DNA of 64,000 nt from an uncultured Gammaproteobacteria bacterium (GCA_913060695.1 CAJXUA010000011.1:40570-104569); one strand, 5' to 3'. Numbered from the stretch's first letter, positions 19,371 to 29,137 are shown. Made by a program: numbers and translations. The notes: generated by a model not told the origin, from the sequence alone.

Positions 19371-20423
19371 TTAGTCTTGTGTGGCGAGTACTTCACCATG
19401 AGTAAGCTGCAAAGCTTCCATGCGCCGCGTAATAAGGCTCGGCACACAGTCTATAACTTCTTTGAGAGCCTGCTCGATAGCAAAGAAGAATGCCGTGCTA
19501 TGCGCATGACCATGGCTCTTTACAATAATACCCTGTAAGCCTAAAACGCTGGCCCCATTAAACTGTGCTGGATCGATCTGAGCGCGCAGTTGTCGCAACA
19601 AGGGTGAAGCAAGCAGGCCGAGCAGACGAGAGAAAAAGCTGCTGGACACACTCTGCTTTAACATCTGTTCGATTACTTTAACGACTCCAGCGCTAGTCTT
19701 TATTGTGATGTTGCCGGAGAAACCGTCGCAAACCACCACGTCTGCTTTGTCTGTAAATATCTCGTTGCCTTCCACGAAGCCTACATAATTTAGTGACTCG
19801 GTTTGCTGCAAAAGTTGTGCTGCCTCGCGAATGATGGCAGTGCCTTTATGTTCTTCATGGCCTACGTTTAGTAGTGCGACACGAGGCTTGCAAATTCCAC
19901 TGACGACGCTTGCCTGGATCGAGCCCATTATAGCGAACTCTAGAAGCTCTCTTGCGCTACTGCAAAGATTTGCACCTACATCCAGAATATACGTGCTGCG
20001 CCCCATAGCGTGTAGTGGAACGCTTGCAATGATGGCGGGTTTGGATATTCCGGGGAGGGTTTTAAGCAGGTGTCGTCCAGCGAGTAATAATGCTCCGGTG
20101 TTGCCTGCACTGACGCAGGCATCTGCGCGCCCCTCGTGGACGAGGTTCACTGCCAAAAACATGGAGGACTCTTTAGACTTTCGTAATACTGACTCGGGTT
20201 TGCTGTCGTTCTCGACGCAGACGCTGGTATGGATAATTTCCAGTCGCTGCGAAAGACTTGAATCAACACCGGATAACTGGGCGTCAATCTGAGCCTGATC
20301 GCCAAGCAATATCAGAGTAAGGTCGTCGTGGGCCGCCAGAGCGCTAAGTGCAGCAGGCACTGTCACGGAAGGACCAAAATCCCCTCCCATGACATCGATT
20401 GCAATGCGCTTAGGCGTAGACAA
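19371..20423 (-). CDS. plsX: Phosphate acyltransferase PlsX
   Basis: The 350-aa peripheral membrane enzyme converts acyl-ACP to acyl-phosphate for phospholipid synthesis. The N-terminal IAIDVMGGDFGPSV and later VSAGNTGALL and CDGFSGNI segments are diagnostic. The start codon is TTG at 20423, two bases after the rpmF stop codon; no ATG gives a full-length N-terminus, so coupling to rpmF translation is likely. Confidence 0.96.
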   Translation of the reverse strand: MSTPKRIAIDVMGGDFGPSVTVPAALSALAAHDDLTLILLGDQAQIDAQLSGVDSSLSQRLEIIHTSVCVENDSKPESVLRKSKESSMFLAVNLVHEGRADACVSAGNTGALLLAGRHLLKTLPGISKPAIIASVPLHAMGRSTYILDVGANLCSSARELLEFAIMGSIQASVVSGICKPRVALLNVGHEEHKGTAIIREAAQLLQQTESLNYVGFVEGNEIFTDKADVVVCDGFSGNITIKTSAGVVKVIEQMLKQSVSSSFFSRLLGLLASPLLRQLRAQIDPAQFNGASVLGLQGIIVKSHGHAHSTAFFFAIEQALKEVIDCVPSLITRRMEALQLTHGEVLATQD

Positions 20424-20425
20424 AC

Positions 20426-20605
20426 TTACTTGTCGCCAAGATCCAACACTTTCTTGCCTTTGTAGAAACCGTCTGCAGTGACGTGGTGGCGACGATGCAC
20501 TTCACCAGTAGTCTGATCTGTAGACAGTGTTGGGCCTGTTAGGGCGTCATGTGCGCGACGCATATTGCGACGTGAGCGGGAAACTTTTACCTGTTGAACT
20601 GCCAT
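20426..20605 (-). CDS. rpmF: 50S ribosomal protein L32
   Basis: The 59-aa protein begins [20 protein letters not shown] and contains [14 protein letters not shown], typical of L32 without the zinc cysteines. It starts 15 bases after an AGGAGC ribosome site. It sits in the conserved yceD-rpmF-plsX order, linking ribosome and lipid synthesis. Confidence 0.97.
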   Translation of the reverse strand: MAVQQVKVSRSRRNMRRAHDALTGPTLSTDQTTGEVHRRHHVTADGFYKGKKVLDLGDK

Positions 20606-20661
20606 GCTTGTAGCTCCTAGTTTTTAGCTGCGCTGTTACCGGCGCGTTTAAAAGAAATTCA

Positions 20662-21201
20662 TTAATCTTTATCTTTCAGTGTCTTTAGAATGTCGAATGG
20701 ATTGGGTTTGTTCGCTCCGTTCGCAGCTTTCGCTGTGCCATTCTCTTTAGCCTCAGTGGCTTCGAATGACAGCTTCTCAATACAATCGTGGTCGTGGTAG
20801 CTGACGATAGGCATGCAAAGAATTAACTGCTCTTCTATCACTTCGGCTACAACGAGCTTTATATCCTCGCAAATCCAAGGGTCTAGACTCTTCGGTAAGC
20901 CCTCGCTCTTGCTCTCGGAGCTCACCACGGCTAGCCTGAACTCGTCGTGTAATGTAATCTCCATTGGCTCTAGACAACGTTGGCAGAGTACCTGCGCTTG
21001 CGTGTCGAGCTCACCTTCGATGATGCGTCTATTGCTCTCATCCAAGTCGAACTTCATCGTTACCTGTACATCCCCCTGCGTGGCGGCGACAAGCTCACAG
21101 AATCTCGACAAGCGAGACACTGGGATTATTCCCTTTATAAGTGCCTGTTGAGCAAAGATTTTCCGCGCATCAACATAATCTGGTATCAGGGTGTCTTCCA
21201 T
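20662..21201 (-). CDS. yceD: YceD/DUF177, large-subunit rRNA accumulation protein
   Basis: The 179-aa protein belongs to the family needed for normal 23S rRNA levels. It carries the LCQRCLEPM CxxC motif and the C-terminal NKPNPFDIL signature. The N-terminus aligns well with the family from ATG 21201, yet no ribosome site precedes it and a strong promoter ends only about ten bases upstream. It is the first gene of the lipid cluster. Confidence 0.92.
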   Translation of the reverse strand: MEDTLIPDYVDARKIFAQQALIKGIIPVSRLSRFCELVAATQGDVQVTMKFDLDESNRRIIEGELDTQAQVLCQRCLEPMEITLHDEFRLAVVSSESKSEGLPKSLDPWICEDIKLVVAEVIEEQLILCMPIVSYHDHDCIEKLSFEATEAKENGTAKAANGANKPNPFDILKTLKDKD

Positions 21202-21210
21202 AGGCGCGCA

Positions 21211-21239
21211 ATAATAGGCGTCCAGAGGGCTTCTGTCAA
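21211..21239 (-). promoter_or_regulatory. Near-consensus sigma-70 promoter of the yceD-rpmF-plsX cluster
   Basis: On the minus strand TTGACA (21239-21234) and TATTAT (21216-21211) are separated by 17 bp. The expected start site is near 21204, so the yceD message would have only about three untranslated bases. Confidence 0.85.
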
Positions 21240-21299
21240 AAAAATCTACTCACAACGGCATGATATTTCGACATTTTAAGAAATTCTTCTACTTTTGCC

Positions 21300-22265
21300 T
21301 CACAGAGAATCCAGTAGCTGGCGCATGTGCTCAGCCAAGGGCGCCTGAACACTAATTTTACGACCATCCTCTAGTGCGAATTCGATGCTCGCAGCATGCA
21401 GGCAAAGGGTTTTGACGTGGGTTAAGGAGTTAGGCTGTAGAGCCGTGTATTTGCGATCTCCCACGATAGGATGTCCTGCGTACTGGCAATGTACGCGAAT
21501 TTGGTGAGTACGCCCTGTTAGAGGGCTCGCCTCGATGAAGCTAGCGGCCTTGGTCGACTTTATTAGGCTGAAGGCAGTGTTGGATGCCTTGCCGGACTCG
21601 TCCACTGTGACGATCTTCTCACCCTCATGGATATCGCGCTTTAGCAGCGGAGCGTTGACCTCGCGAATATCCTCTGGCCAGGCCCCGTGCACTATCGCGT
21701 GATAGCGCTTATGGACTCTTCTAGCTTTAAATTCCGCCTGTAAGTATTTCAAAAATAAGGGGGTTTTAGCGATCACAAGGCAGCCCGTAGTGTCTTTGTC
21801 TATGCGATGCGCGAGCTCTAGGAAGTCCTCTTCCCTGCCCTGCTCCTTCTTGATCCAGCGCAGTGCCTCGATCAGGCCGGTCTGCAATCCTGAGCCCATA
21901 TGGACAGCCAAGCCTTGGGGCTTGTTGATGACGATCATCTGCTCGTCCTCGAATAGGACTGCATTGGAGAGTAAATCCACTAGGCCTTGGCTAGGCGCTA
22001 CTGCGATACTGGGCTGAGCGACTCGGATAGGTGGTACACGCACCATGTCGCCGGCATGGAGTTTAGTGTCCGGCTTCGCCCTCTTCTTGTTGATGCGGAC
22101 TTCGCCCTTGCGAATAAGGCGATAGATACGCGATTTCGGCACGCCCTTGAGGTGGGACATTAGGAAATTGTCGATTCGTTGCGCCTCGGAGTGCGCCCCG
22201 ACTTCGAGCAGTTGCACACCGCGATTAGGGTCATTCACAGTGGCTGTGTTCTCGTTGCTTGGCAA
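21300..22265 (-). CDS. rluC: 23S rRNA pseudouridine synthase RluC
   Basis: The 321-aa protein has an N-terminal S4 RNA-binding domain (about 28-85, SRIYRLIRKGEVRINKKR) and an RluA-type catalytic domain with the essential aspartate in AHRIDKDTTG. RluC modifies 955, 2504 and 2580 in E. coli 23S rRNA; RluA or RluD relatives share the fold, but the S4 domain and location beside yceD favour RluC. It is divergent from argS. Confidence 0.9.
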   Translation of the reverse strand: MPSNENTATVNDPNRGVQLLEVGAHSEAQRIDNFLMSHLKGVPKSRIYRLIRKGEVRINKKRAKPDTKLHAGDMVRVPPIRVAQPSIAVAPSQGLVDLLSNAVLFEDEQMIVINKPQGLAVHMGSGLQTGLIEALRWIKKEQGREEDFLELAHRIDKDTTGCLVIAKTPLFLKYLQAEFKARRVHKRYHAIVHGAWPEDIREVNAPLLKRDIHEGEKIVTVDESGKASNTAFSLIKSTKAASFIEASPLTGRTHQIRVHCQYAGHPIVGDRKYTALQPNSLTHVKTLCLHAASIEFALEDGRKISVQAPLAEHMRQLLDSL

Positions 22266-22396
22266 TTGGATGCATCTCTGGGAGTTAGGGCTTGGGAAAA
22301 GCTGGCTATTGTAGCAATACCTTGCTGGCTATACCTAAATGCGCGTTTTGAATAGTGTACAATTCAGGGCATTTTTTGGAGTCAAGGCAAAGCAAT

Positions 22397-24130
22397 ATGT
22401 TCAATATCAAACAATCTCTCGAACAGTTGATGAGTAGCGCAATCGATCAGGCCTCTGGCTTGAGTGGCACGAAGGGGCATGTCATCTATGCCACTCGCGC
22501 AGAGTTCGGGGATTATCAAGCGAATGGCGTAATGGCCGTTGCAAAGCAGTTGAAGACCAATCCACGGGAGTTAGCGAGCCGTGTGCTTGAGAATATTCCT
22601 GCCAATGATCTTATCGCACGTGCCGAAGTAGCTGGGCCCGGCTTTATTAATTTGTTTTTGCGCGACGCCTATCTTGCGCAGTGGGGCTCACACTATGCGC
22701 AGCCGCGCTCGCCGCTTATACAGGCAGTGCCCGAGCCACAAACCATTGTCGTGGATTACTCTAGCCCTAATCTGGCTAAAGAGATGCACGTAGGACACTT
22801 GCGCGGCACCATCATCGGCGATTGCCTTGTGCGCGTATTGGAAGCCTGTGGCCATAATGTGGTCCGTCAGAATCATGTTGGGGATTGGGGCACTCAATTC
22901 GGCATGTTGATAGCCCATATGGCGTCACTCGAATCTGCGAACGCACAGGTTTCTACAGAGCTTGCGGATCTAGAGAATTTTTATCGACAGGCCAAACAGC
23001 GCTTCGACGACGAGGAAGGCTTCGCCGAGACAGCGCGCAGCTATGTCGTGAAGCTGCAACAAGGCGACCCTGATTGCTTGAACGCCTGGCAGAGCTTTAT
23101 CGACGAGTCGCTTGGACACTGCGAGAGCGTCTATAAGCTCCTTGGGGTCACTTTGCGACGCGAGGACCTTAAGCCCGAGAGCTTCTATAACCCTGAGCTC
23201 GCCAATATCATTCAGGCACTCGATGATAAAGGTCTCCTGAGCGTCTCCGAGGGGGCGCGCTGTGTGTTCTTGGAGCAATTCAAGGGCAAGGAAGGCGCCC
23301 CGCTGCCAACTATCGTGCAGAAGTCCGACGGCGGCTATCTATATGCCACGACAGATCTTGCTGCAGCGCAGTATCGAGCTAAGACACTACATGCCGACCG
23401 CGTTCTCTATGTAGTCGATGCGCGGCAGAGCCTGCATTTTCAGCAGATCTTCGCAATAGCAAGGATCGCAGGTTTCGCACCTGAGTCCTGCTCGCTCGAG
23501 CACATCGCCTACGGAATGATGATGGGCGAGGATGGCAAACCCTTCAAGACGCGCAGTGGCGATAACGTAAAACTCATCGATCTACTGGACGAGTCGGTGC
23601 GACGCGCTCACGTGATCGTCAGCGAGAAGAATCCAGATCTGGATATCGAGAGTCGCGACGAGATCGCCGCAGTGGTAGGAATTGCAGCGGTGAAATACTC
23701 CGAGTTGTCGAAGAATCGCACTAGCGACTATGTCTTCGACTGGGGCACCATGCTGTCCTTCGAAGGCAATACTGCGCCCTATATGCTTTACGCCTTTGCG
23801 CGCATCAAGAGTATCTTACGTCGCCAGGAAAGCGAGATTAATGTGAATGCTCAGATTCAGCTCGAGGCGAGTGAGGAGCGCAATCTACTCATCAAGATAC
23901 TGCAGTTCCCAGAGGCCGTGCATGTAGTCTCGATCGATGGCTTTCCCAATTATTTGTGTTCTTATCTTTACGATTTGGCCGGCATATTCATGCGTTTTTA
24001 TGAGGCATGTCCGGTATTGAAGGCGGAGCCTGAGATTAGGGACTCACGTTTGAAGCTAGTGGAGTTGACCGCAAAGACACTAGGGCGTGGCTTGGAATTA
24101 TTAGGTCTAGAGACGCTAGAGAAGATGTAG
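22397..24130 (+). CDS. argS: Arginyl-tRNA synthetase
   Basis: The 577-aa class I synthetase charges tRNA-Arg. It has the ArgS N-terminal additional domain, the HIGH-type motif in EMHVGHLRG, the KPFKTRSG loop that replaces KMSKS, and a C-terminal anticodon-binding helical domain. The start ATG 22397 follows AAGG and gives the standard length of 577; a GTG at 22355 would add 14 residues. A TACAAT -10-like element lies at 22358-22363. Confidence 0.97.
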   Translation: MFNIKQSLEQLMSSAIDQASGLSGTKGHVIYATRAEFGDYQANGVMAVAKQLKTNPRELASRVLENIPANDLIARAEVAGPGFINLFLRDAYLAQWGSHYAQPRSPLIQAVPEPQTIVVDYSSPNLAKEMHVGHLRGTIIGDCLVRVLEACGHNVVRQNHVGDWGTQFGMLIAHMASLESANAQVSTELADLENFYRQAKQRFDDEEGFAETARSYVVKLQQGDPDCLNAWQSFIDESLGHCESVYKLLGVTLRREDLKPESFYNPELANIIQALDDKGLLSVSEGARCVFLEQFKGKEGAPLPTIVQKSDGGYLYATTDLAAAQYRAKTLHADRVLYVVDARQSLHFQQIFAIARIAGFAPESCSLEHIAYGMMMGEDGKPFKTRSGDNVKLIDLLDESVRRAHVIVSEKNPDLDIESRDEIAAVVGIAAVKYSELSKNRTSDYVFDWGTMLSFEGNTAPYMLYAFARIKSILRRQESEINVNAQIQLEASEERNLLIKILQFPEAVHVVSIDGFPNYLCSYLYDLAGIFMRFYEACPVLKAEPEIRDSRLKLVELTAKTLGRGLELLGLETLEKM

Positions 24131-24137
24131 CGAAATA

Positions 24138-24165
24138 CCGGCGCAGCCACAACGAGCTGCGCCGG
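24138..24165. other. Strong hairpin between convergent argS and htpG
   Basis: CCGGCGCAG and CTGCGCCGG form a perfect 9-bp GC-rich stem with a 10-nt loop, between the two stop codons. Neither strand has a proper T tract, so it may aid termination or mRNA 3'-end protection rather than be a standard intrinsic terminator. Confidence 0.55.
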
Positions 24166-24174
24166 AGTACTTAC

Positions 24175-26085
24175 TTAGTCGCACATCTCGAGTAGTAGCT
24201 TGTTCAGGCGTCTAGTGAACTGGCCTGGATCTTCTAGTTGACGCCCTTCCGCAAGGCTTGCCTGATCGAACAGGATAGAGACTAGATCGCCAAAGCGCTC
24301 CTCGTCTTGCTCCTGGTCTAACTTTACGATGAGAGGATGGTCGGGATTTAGCTCGAAGATGGGCTTAGTCTCTGGCATTGCCTGCCCTGCCGCTTCCATA
24401 ATACGTCGCATCTGCTCACCCATGTCTTCGTCGTCGACAACTAAACACGCTGGTGAATCGGTCAAGCGATGGGTTATCCGCACTTCCTTAACGTCGCTCT
24501 CAAGCTGCGTCTTGATACGAGTGGTTAAGGCCTCGAACTTCTTCTCGGTCTTCTCCTGCTCTTCTTTCTCCGCAGTGTCTTCCATCTTGCCTAGGTCTAA
24601 TGAGCCACGAGCAATGTCTTGGAATTTCTTACCGTCGAATTCCTGTAAGTGGCTCATGAGCCATTCGTCGATGCGATCGGAGAGTAGAAGTACCTCGATG
24701 CCTTTCTTCTTGAAGATCTCCAAGTGTGGGCTGTTGCGAGCCGTATTGACCGTTTCAGCCACCACGTAGTAGATCTTATCCTGCTCAGGCTTCATGCGAG
24801 CAACATAGTCTGTCAGGCCCTGGTCTTGATTCGGCGTCGAATTGTGAGTCGATGCGAATAACATCAGGCCCGCAATCTTCTCTTTATTGCCCTGATCTTC
24901 ACCCGGACCTTCCTTAAGCACTTGGCCAAACTCTTTCCAGAATTTCGCATACTTCTCGGGCTCGTCCTTCTTAAGCTTCGCCAACATATCCAGAGCTTTC
25001 TTAGTCAAAGCGCTGCGCATCGAGTTGACGACGGGATCCTTCTGAAGAATCTCGCGAGAGACATTCAAGGAGATGTCGTTAGAGTCCACGACCCCTTTAA
25101 TAAAGCGCAAATACAGGGGTAAGAACTGCTCGGCCTCATCCATAATGAATACGCGCTGCACATAGAGTTTCAAACCTCGTGCGCCATCGCGGTTCCACAA
25201 GTCGAAAGGCGCACGGCTAGGCACGTATAGCAAGCCTGTGTATTCCAGTTTGCCCTCAACCTTGTTATGGCTCCAGCTCAATGGCTCTTCGAAGTCATGG
25301 GAAACATGTTTGTAGAACTCGACATATTCCTCGTCTTTCAATTCATTGCGAGGGCGTGTCCATAGCGCTTTCGCCGCGTTAACAGCCTCGAATTCGGGGG
25401 CTTTTTTCTCCTCTTTGCTCTCGTCTTGATCGAAGGACTGCTTGAGCATCATCACTGGTATCGAAATATGGTCGGCATATTTCTTCACGATATTGGAGAG
25501 TCGATAGTACTGTGCGAACTCCTTCTCCTCTGGACGCAGAGTCAAGATGATCGAGGTTCCGCGATCTTCCTTCTCAACCTGTTCGATCGAGTAGTCTGCT
25601 TCTCCAGAGGACACCCAACGCACGCCCTCGCTTGAGGGCGAACCCGCACGGCGTGTGACCACTTCTACTGTAGAGGCTACGATAAATGCGGAGTAGAAAC
25701 CTACGCCAAATTGGCCGATCAGCTGAGAATCTTTTTTCTGGTCGCCGGACAAATTGGAGAGGAACTGGGCAGTGCCAGACTTGGCGATAGTGCCCAAGTT
25801 GCTTATCACTTCCTCGCGGCTCATGCCGATGCCGTTATCGCTTATGGTGATTGTGCCCGCATCAGAGTCAAACTCGATCTGCACTTTCACTTCAGAGTCC
25901 GACTCGAATAGCTCTGGCTTCGAAAGTGCTTCAAAACGAAGCTTGTCTGCAGCGTCTGAGGCGTTGGAGATGAGTTCTCTGAGAAACACTTCTTTGTTGC
26001 TATACAGCGAGTGAATCATCAGATGAAGAAGTTGTTTGGCTTCGGTCTCGAAGCCACGAGTCTCTTTTTTTGTTTCAGTTGTCAT
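24175..26085 (-). CDS. htpG: Heat-shock chaperone HtpG (Hsp90)
   Basis: The 636-aa ATP-dependent chaperone has the GHKL ATPase motifs [20 protein letters not shown] and [11 protein letters not shown] in the N-terminal domain, then middle and C-terminal dimerisation domains. The start is ATG 26085, nine bases after AGGG; a TTG two codons earlier is less likely. It is monocistronic and preceded by a consensus heat-shock promoter. Confidence 0.97.
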   Translation of the reverse strand: MTTETKKETRGFETEAKQLLHLMIHSLYSNKEVFLRELISNASDAADKLRFEALSKPELFESDSEVKVQIEFDSDAGTITISDNGIGMSREEVISNLGTIAKSGTAQFLSNLSGDQKKDSQLIGQFGVGFYSAFIVASTVEVVTRRAGSPSSEGVRWVSSGEADYSIEQVEKEDRGTSIILTLRPEEKEFAQYYRLSNIVKKYADHISIPVMMLKQSFDQDESKEEKKAPEFEAVNAAKALWTRPRNELKDEEYVEFYKHVSHDFEEPLSWSHNKVEGKLEYTGLLYVPSRAPFDLWNRDGARGLKLYVQRVFIMDEAEQFLPLYLRFIKGVVDSNDISLNVSREILQKDPVVNSMRSALTKKALDMLAKLKKDEPEKYAKFWKEFGQVLKEGPGEDQGNKEKIAGLMLFASTHNSTPNQDQGLTDYVARMKPEQDKIYYVVAETVNTARNSPHLEIFKKKGIEVLLLSDRIDEWLMSHLQEFDGKKFQDIARGSLDLGKMEDTAEKEEQEKTEKKFEALTTRIKTQLESDVKEVRITHRLTDSPACLVVDDEDMGEQMRRIMEAAGQAMPETKPIFELNPDHPLIVKLDQEQDEERFGDLVSILFDQASLAEGRQLEDPGQFTRRLNKLLLEMCD

Positions 26086-26110
26086 CAGCAAGGTCCCTAG
26101 AATTCTTGGT

Positions 26111-26147
26111 AATAAAAAAGCCCGGATACTTATTCAGTATCCGGGCT
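26111..26147 (-). terminator. Intrinsic terminator of the TonB2-type operon
   Basis: AGCCCGGATACT and AGTATCCGGGCT (26119-26130, 26136-26147) form a perfect 12-bp stem with a 5-nt loop, followed on the minus strand by TTTTTTATT. It closes the TPR-ending operon but lies downstream of the htpG promoter. Confidence 0.93.
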
Positions 26148-26150
26148 CTT

Positions 26151-26178
26151 AGATGGGGCCTAAACCCCAAATTTCAAG
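26151..26178 (-). promoter_or_regulatory. Sigma-32 heat-shock promoter of htpG
   Basis: On the minus strand CTTGAAA (26178-26172) and CCCCATCT (26158-26151) are separated by 13 bp, matching the E. coli sigma-32 consensus at every defined position. The start site would be near 26145, at the foot of the upstream operon's terminator hairpin. Confidence 0.92.
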
Positions 26179-26187
26179 CGTATATCA

Positions 26188-27543
26188 TTAAGAGCGATAG
26201 AATTCGATCGCGTCTTCTTTACGCTGCTTGAGAACATCGAAGCGTTGCTTGCTGCGTTCGATATAGGTCAAGAACGAACGTGCAGAGTTCTCACCTAGGT
26301 CTTGCGCTTTACGAGCTGCTGCTTCTGCTGCATCGAAATCATCGAGTTCTACCAATGCGCGAGCAAGGAAGAGTTGCGTGTCACCTGGATTATCCAAGCC
26401 ACCACGTTCGAGTGCCTTGATAGCGGCATCAGCAGAGGCGCGATAGTCGTGTAGCATATAGTAGACGTAGCCTAATTGGTCATACGCCTCACCAGTCTCG
26501 GCCATTTCTGCGGCTTTGATAGCAGGTTCTACGGCTTTCTCATACTCGGCAGCAAGCATGTACATCTGTACTAAACGCGCAAGATTATCCTCGTTCTCTT
26601 CAACTGCACCTTTCTGAAATCCAGCTTCCAGCACTTTGGCACCTTGATAAGGGGCGTCGGCACCAGCGAGGGACTGAGCAAGGTTTAAGAACTCTGATTC
26701 ATTCTCCATATAGCCTTTCGCAAAGCTGATAGACAATGTCTCAATACGTTTCTTGTCGTTGTCCAAATAACCGTAAATTGCTGACAAATTACGCCAATCG
26801 CTTGGCTCGTCGAACAATGTAACCATCTGCTTAGTGACGCGTTCTGCGTTGACGTAATCCTCTAGCTCGATGTACATCAGGTTCAAAAGACCATAGATGT
26901 TCTTCGCCAAGGTTTTGCTAGGGTCGGCCTGTACCATATCCATGTGACTGATCAGATAGGGTATCGCTTCATTATACTGAGCAAGGTTATAGTGTGAGTT
27001 TGCGAGACCCAGATACACGTTCTCGTTCTCTTCGATAGAGAGTTCTCTCCAGCGGTTGAACGCGTCGATTGCATCTGTGAATCGATCTTCACCCATATAC
27101 AGCTGACCCAGTGCCATCAAGGCGCGCAGTCTTGATTCTTCGCGCAGTTCTTCGATCGTAAGAATCCGCTCGAAGGTCTGCAGCGCTAAATCAATCTGGT
27201 CAGTGCTCAGATAATAGTTTGTGTAGAAGTTCAGCAGTGTCGACTTCTCGAAATCGTTTAGTCGATCATAGCGTTCATTCAACTCGTCCAACTGCACTTT
27301 GGCGCGCGCGTAATCAGGCTGGTCATTCTCGTCTTCAGGGCTCATGAGCTCCTGAATCTCGGAAATCTGCTTGAATACTCGCTCTGTCAAAACGTCAGAG
27401 GAACGTGTGGGAGGCGGCGCGCGTGGCTCGTCGGCTGCAAACGAGTCGACTGAGTATGCTGCACCAGCGACAAGAACGCCTGCCATGGTGAGAACTGACA
27501 CGATTTCTCGTGTCAGCTTTTTAGTTTTGAATAGGCTAAGCAT
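26188..27543 (-). CDS. Exported TPR-repeat protein of the TonB2 operon
   Basis: The 451-aa product has a signal peptide (cleavage near DSFAAD) and is otherwise almost entirely tetratricopeptide-like helical repeats, from about residue 60 to 430. Proteins of this kind end the TtpC-ExbB-ExbD-TonB operons of marine gammaproteobacteria, where a TPR partner is thought to act in the periplasm in TonB-dependent uptake; the role here is inferred from that. Its ATG overlaps the tonB stop codon by one base (TAATG). A terminator follows. Confidence 0.85.
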   Translation of the reverse strand: MLSLFKTKKLTREIVSVLTMAGVLVAGAAYSVDSFAADEPRAPPPTRSSDVLTERVFKQISEIQELMSPEDENDQPDYARAKVQLDELNERYDRLNDFEKSTLLNFYTNYYLSTDQIDLALQTFERILTIEELREESRLRALMALGQLYMGEDRFTDAIDAFNRWRELSIEENENVYLGLANSHYNLAQYNEAIPYLISHMDMVQADPSKTLAKNIYGLLNLMYIELEDYVNAERVTKQMVTLFDEPSDWRNLSAIYGYLDNDKKRIETLSISFAKGYMENESEFLNLAQSLAGADAPYQGAKVLEAGFQKGAVEENEDNLARLVQMYMLAAEYEKAVEPAIKAAEMAETGEAYDQLGYVYYMLHDYRASADAAIKALERGGLDNPGDTQLFLARALVELDDFDAAEAAARKAQDLGENSARSFLTYIERSKQRFDVLKQRKEDAIEFYRS

Positions 27544-28157
27544 TAGCGTTCACCTTCAAGTTGATAGCGGAATACGTACTGGACGTTAGGCACTGGAACA
27601 CCCTGTCCGTCTACTACCTTAGGCTGGAACTTAAACTTCTCAGCAGCACGAATAGAGGAAGAGTCGAAGATGCCTTTAGGCTCTGCGTCTACCACTATTA
27701 CATCTCTTACTCCGCCAGTTTCAGTTACCGTAAATGAAACCTGACACCACCCTTCTATACCGCGTGAAGCGGCGCGAGTTGGGTATTGTGGGGTTACGTT
27801 TACCAGAGGAAGCATTTCACCATCAGTGATCGAAATGCCCGCTGCACCAATATCGAGACCCGCATCGAGGTTAATCGAAGCGCGCTCAAAGTTAAGACCT
27901 GGAGCATTGTCGAGGTTGTTCGAACGCTCTGGTACTTCTGGTGGTGGATTGTCGACTTGCTCGATTGGCTCTGGTCTTTCGACCTCACGAACCACTTCCA
28001 TTTCGATCTCGGGCATTGTGGCATCGACAATTTTCACTACATTCACACGTTGCTCAAGTGCAGTGCCTGTCGCGATCAAGGCTTGCATCATATAGAACAA
28101 CAGAAGAGTGATAAGTAAGGCAAGTGCCATTGAGACTAACCATCTTACAGCGATCAT
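27543..28157 (-). CDS. tonB: TonB-family energy transducer
   Basis: The 204-aa protein has an N-terminal transmembrane helix (about residues 8-28), a proline/glutamate segment (PEPIEQVDNPPPEVPE) and a C-terminal TonB domain with YPTRAASRGIEGWCQVSFTV and the FKFQPK motif. It transmits proton-motive force from ExbB/ExbD to outer-membrane receptors. The short periplasmic linker is typical of TonB2-type proteins. It follows exbD by two bases. Confidence 0.93.
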   Translation of the reverse strand: MIAVRWLVSMALALLITLLLFYMMQALIATGTALEQRVNVVKIVDATMPEIEMEVVREVERPEPIEQVDNPPPEVPERSNNLDNAPGLNFERASINLDAGLDIGAAGISITDGEMLPLVNVTPQYPTRAASRGIEGWCQVSFTVTETGGVRDVIVVDAEPKGIFDSSSIRAAEKFKFQPKVVDGQGVPVPNVQYVFRYQLEGER

Positions 28158-28159
28158 AA

Positions 28160-28567
28160 TTACGCCTCCGTAGATATCGAAACACTAGCAATTTCTGCAT
28201 CGCGAGCGGCGCGCAAGATGTCCATCACGCGCTCGTTCTGTGCATCCCGGTCGCCTTGTATTACTACAGACGAGTTTGGTGATTCGGCGAGGCGCAATTC
28301 GAACCTCGCACGAATGAACCTTGGGTCAACAGCTTCGCCATCAATCCAGACTTCTCCATCTGCACTTACTGCAATCAAGATTAGGTCTTTTGACTTAGGC
28401 TCTGCTGTAGACGCTTCAGGCTTATTGACCTCAATACCGGCCTCTGTGACAAACACGGAGGTCACGATGAAGAAGATCAGCAGGATAAAAACCACGTCCA
28501 GCATCGGGGTGAGGTCAATCTCCCCTGGGCCGTCGTCGTTTCTTTTCTTCATTAATCCGCTTTTCAT
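28160..28567 (-). CDS. exbD: ExbD-type biopolymer transport protein
   Basis: The 135-aa protein has one N-terminal transmembrane helix containing the essential aspartate in LTPMLDVVFILLIFF, and a periplasmic domain. With ExbB it forms a proton-driven motor for TonB. AAGG lies seven bases before the start ATG 28567. Confidence 0.94.
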   Translation of the reverse strand: MKSGLMKKRNDDGPGEIDLTPMLDVVFILLIFFIVTSVFVTEAGIEVNKPEASTAEPKSKDLILIAVSADGEVWIDGEAVDPRFIRARFELRLAESPNSSVVIQGDRDAQNERVMDILRAARDAEIASVSISTEA

Positions 28568-28587
28568 TATTATGCCTTTTTCAGTGT

Positions 28588-29118
28588 CTAGTTATTGAGA
28601 GCCAAATGGTCTTCTAAAAGTTCCAATTCGCGATCCATCTTATGCTTGAGCCAGTTAGTCGCGAAAATACCTGATAACGCGCCTACCATGCCCGCAAGGG
28701 TCGGGATTGTTGCTTTAGATACGCCGCCAGCCATGGATTTTGCATCGCCACCGCCGGTGAGTGCCATAACAAAGAAGACCTCGATCATGCCTGTTACCGT
28801 TCCAAGAAGGCCCAATAACGGACAAATAACTACGAGAGACTCGATGAGAGGCATTGATCCGCGTAGATCCAGAGAAATCTCAGAGATCATCGCCATACGA
28901 ATCTGGCGTGCTCTCCAAGAGTTTCTGTCTTTTCGTCCATTCCACGCAGCGAGAGTCTGTTTAACTCTCTTTGCGTGGGTGGAGTTGAGATACCAGACCC
29001 GCTCAAACACCATAGAAAACTTAACGAGCAAGAGAGTGGCGATGACCCAGAGGACACCACCTCCCTTGTCCATAAACGCTGTAATAGCGTCGTTAGCATC
29101 CATCAGAGCGAAATACAT
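28588..29118 (-). CDS. exbB: ExbB/TolQ/MotA-type proton channel protein
   Basis: The 176-aa protein has three predicted transmembrane segments and the family signature PLLGLLGTVTGMIEVF with GVSKATIPTLAG. It is the second TolQ-like protein of the operon and is the standard ExbB partner of ExbD. The start is ATG 29118, preceded by AGGGA; a longer frame to 29178 overlaps nothing useful and adds 20 residues without homology. Confidence 0.9.
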   Translation of the reverse strand: MYFALMDANDAITAFMDKGGGVLWVIATLLLVKFSMVFERVWYLNSTHAKRVKQTLAAWNGRKDRNSWRARQIRMAMISEISLDLRGSMPLIESLVVICPLLGLLGTVTGMIEVFFVMALTGGGDAKSMAGGVSKATIPTLAGMVGALSGIFATNWLKHKMDRELELLEDHLALNN

Positions 29119-29137
29119 AATGTTTTTCCCTATCTGC

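Noticed and set aside
24138..24165. Intrinsic terminator between argS and htpG
   Set aside because: The stem is strong but neither strand has a T tract, so it is listed only as a hairpin.
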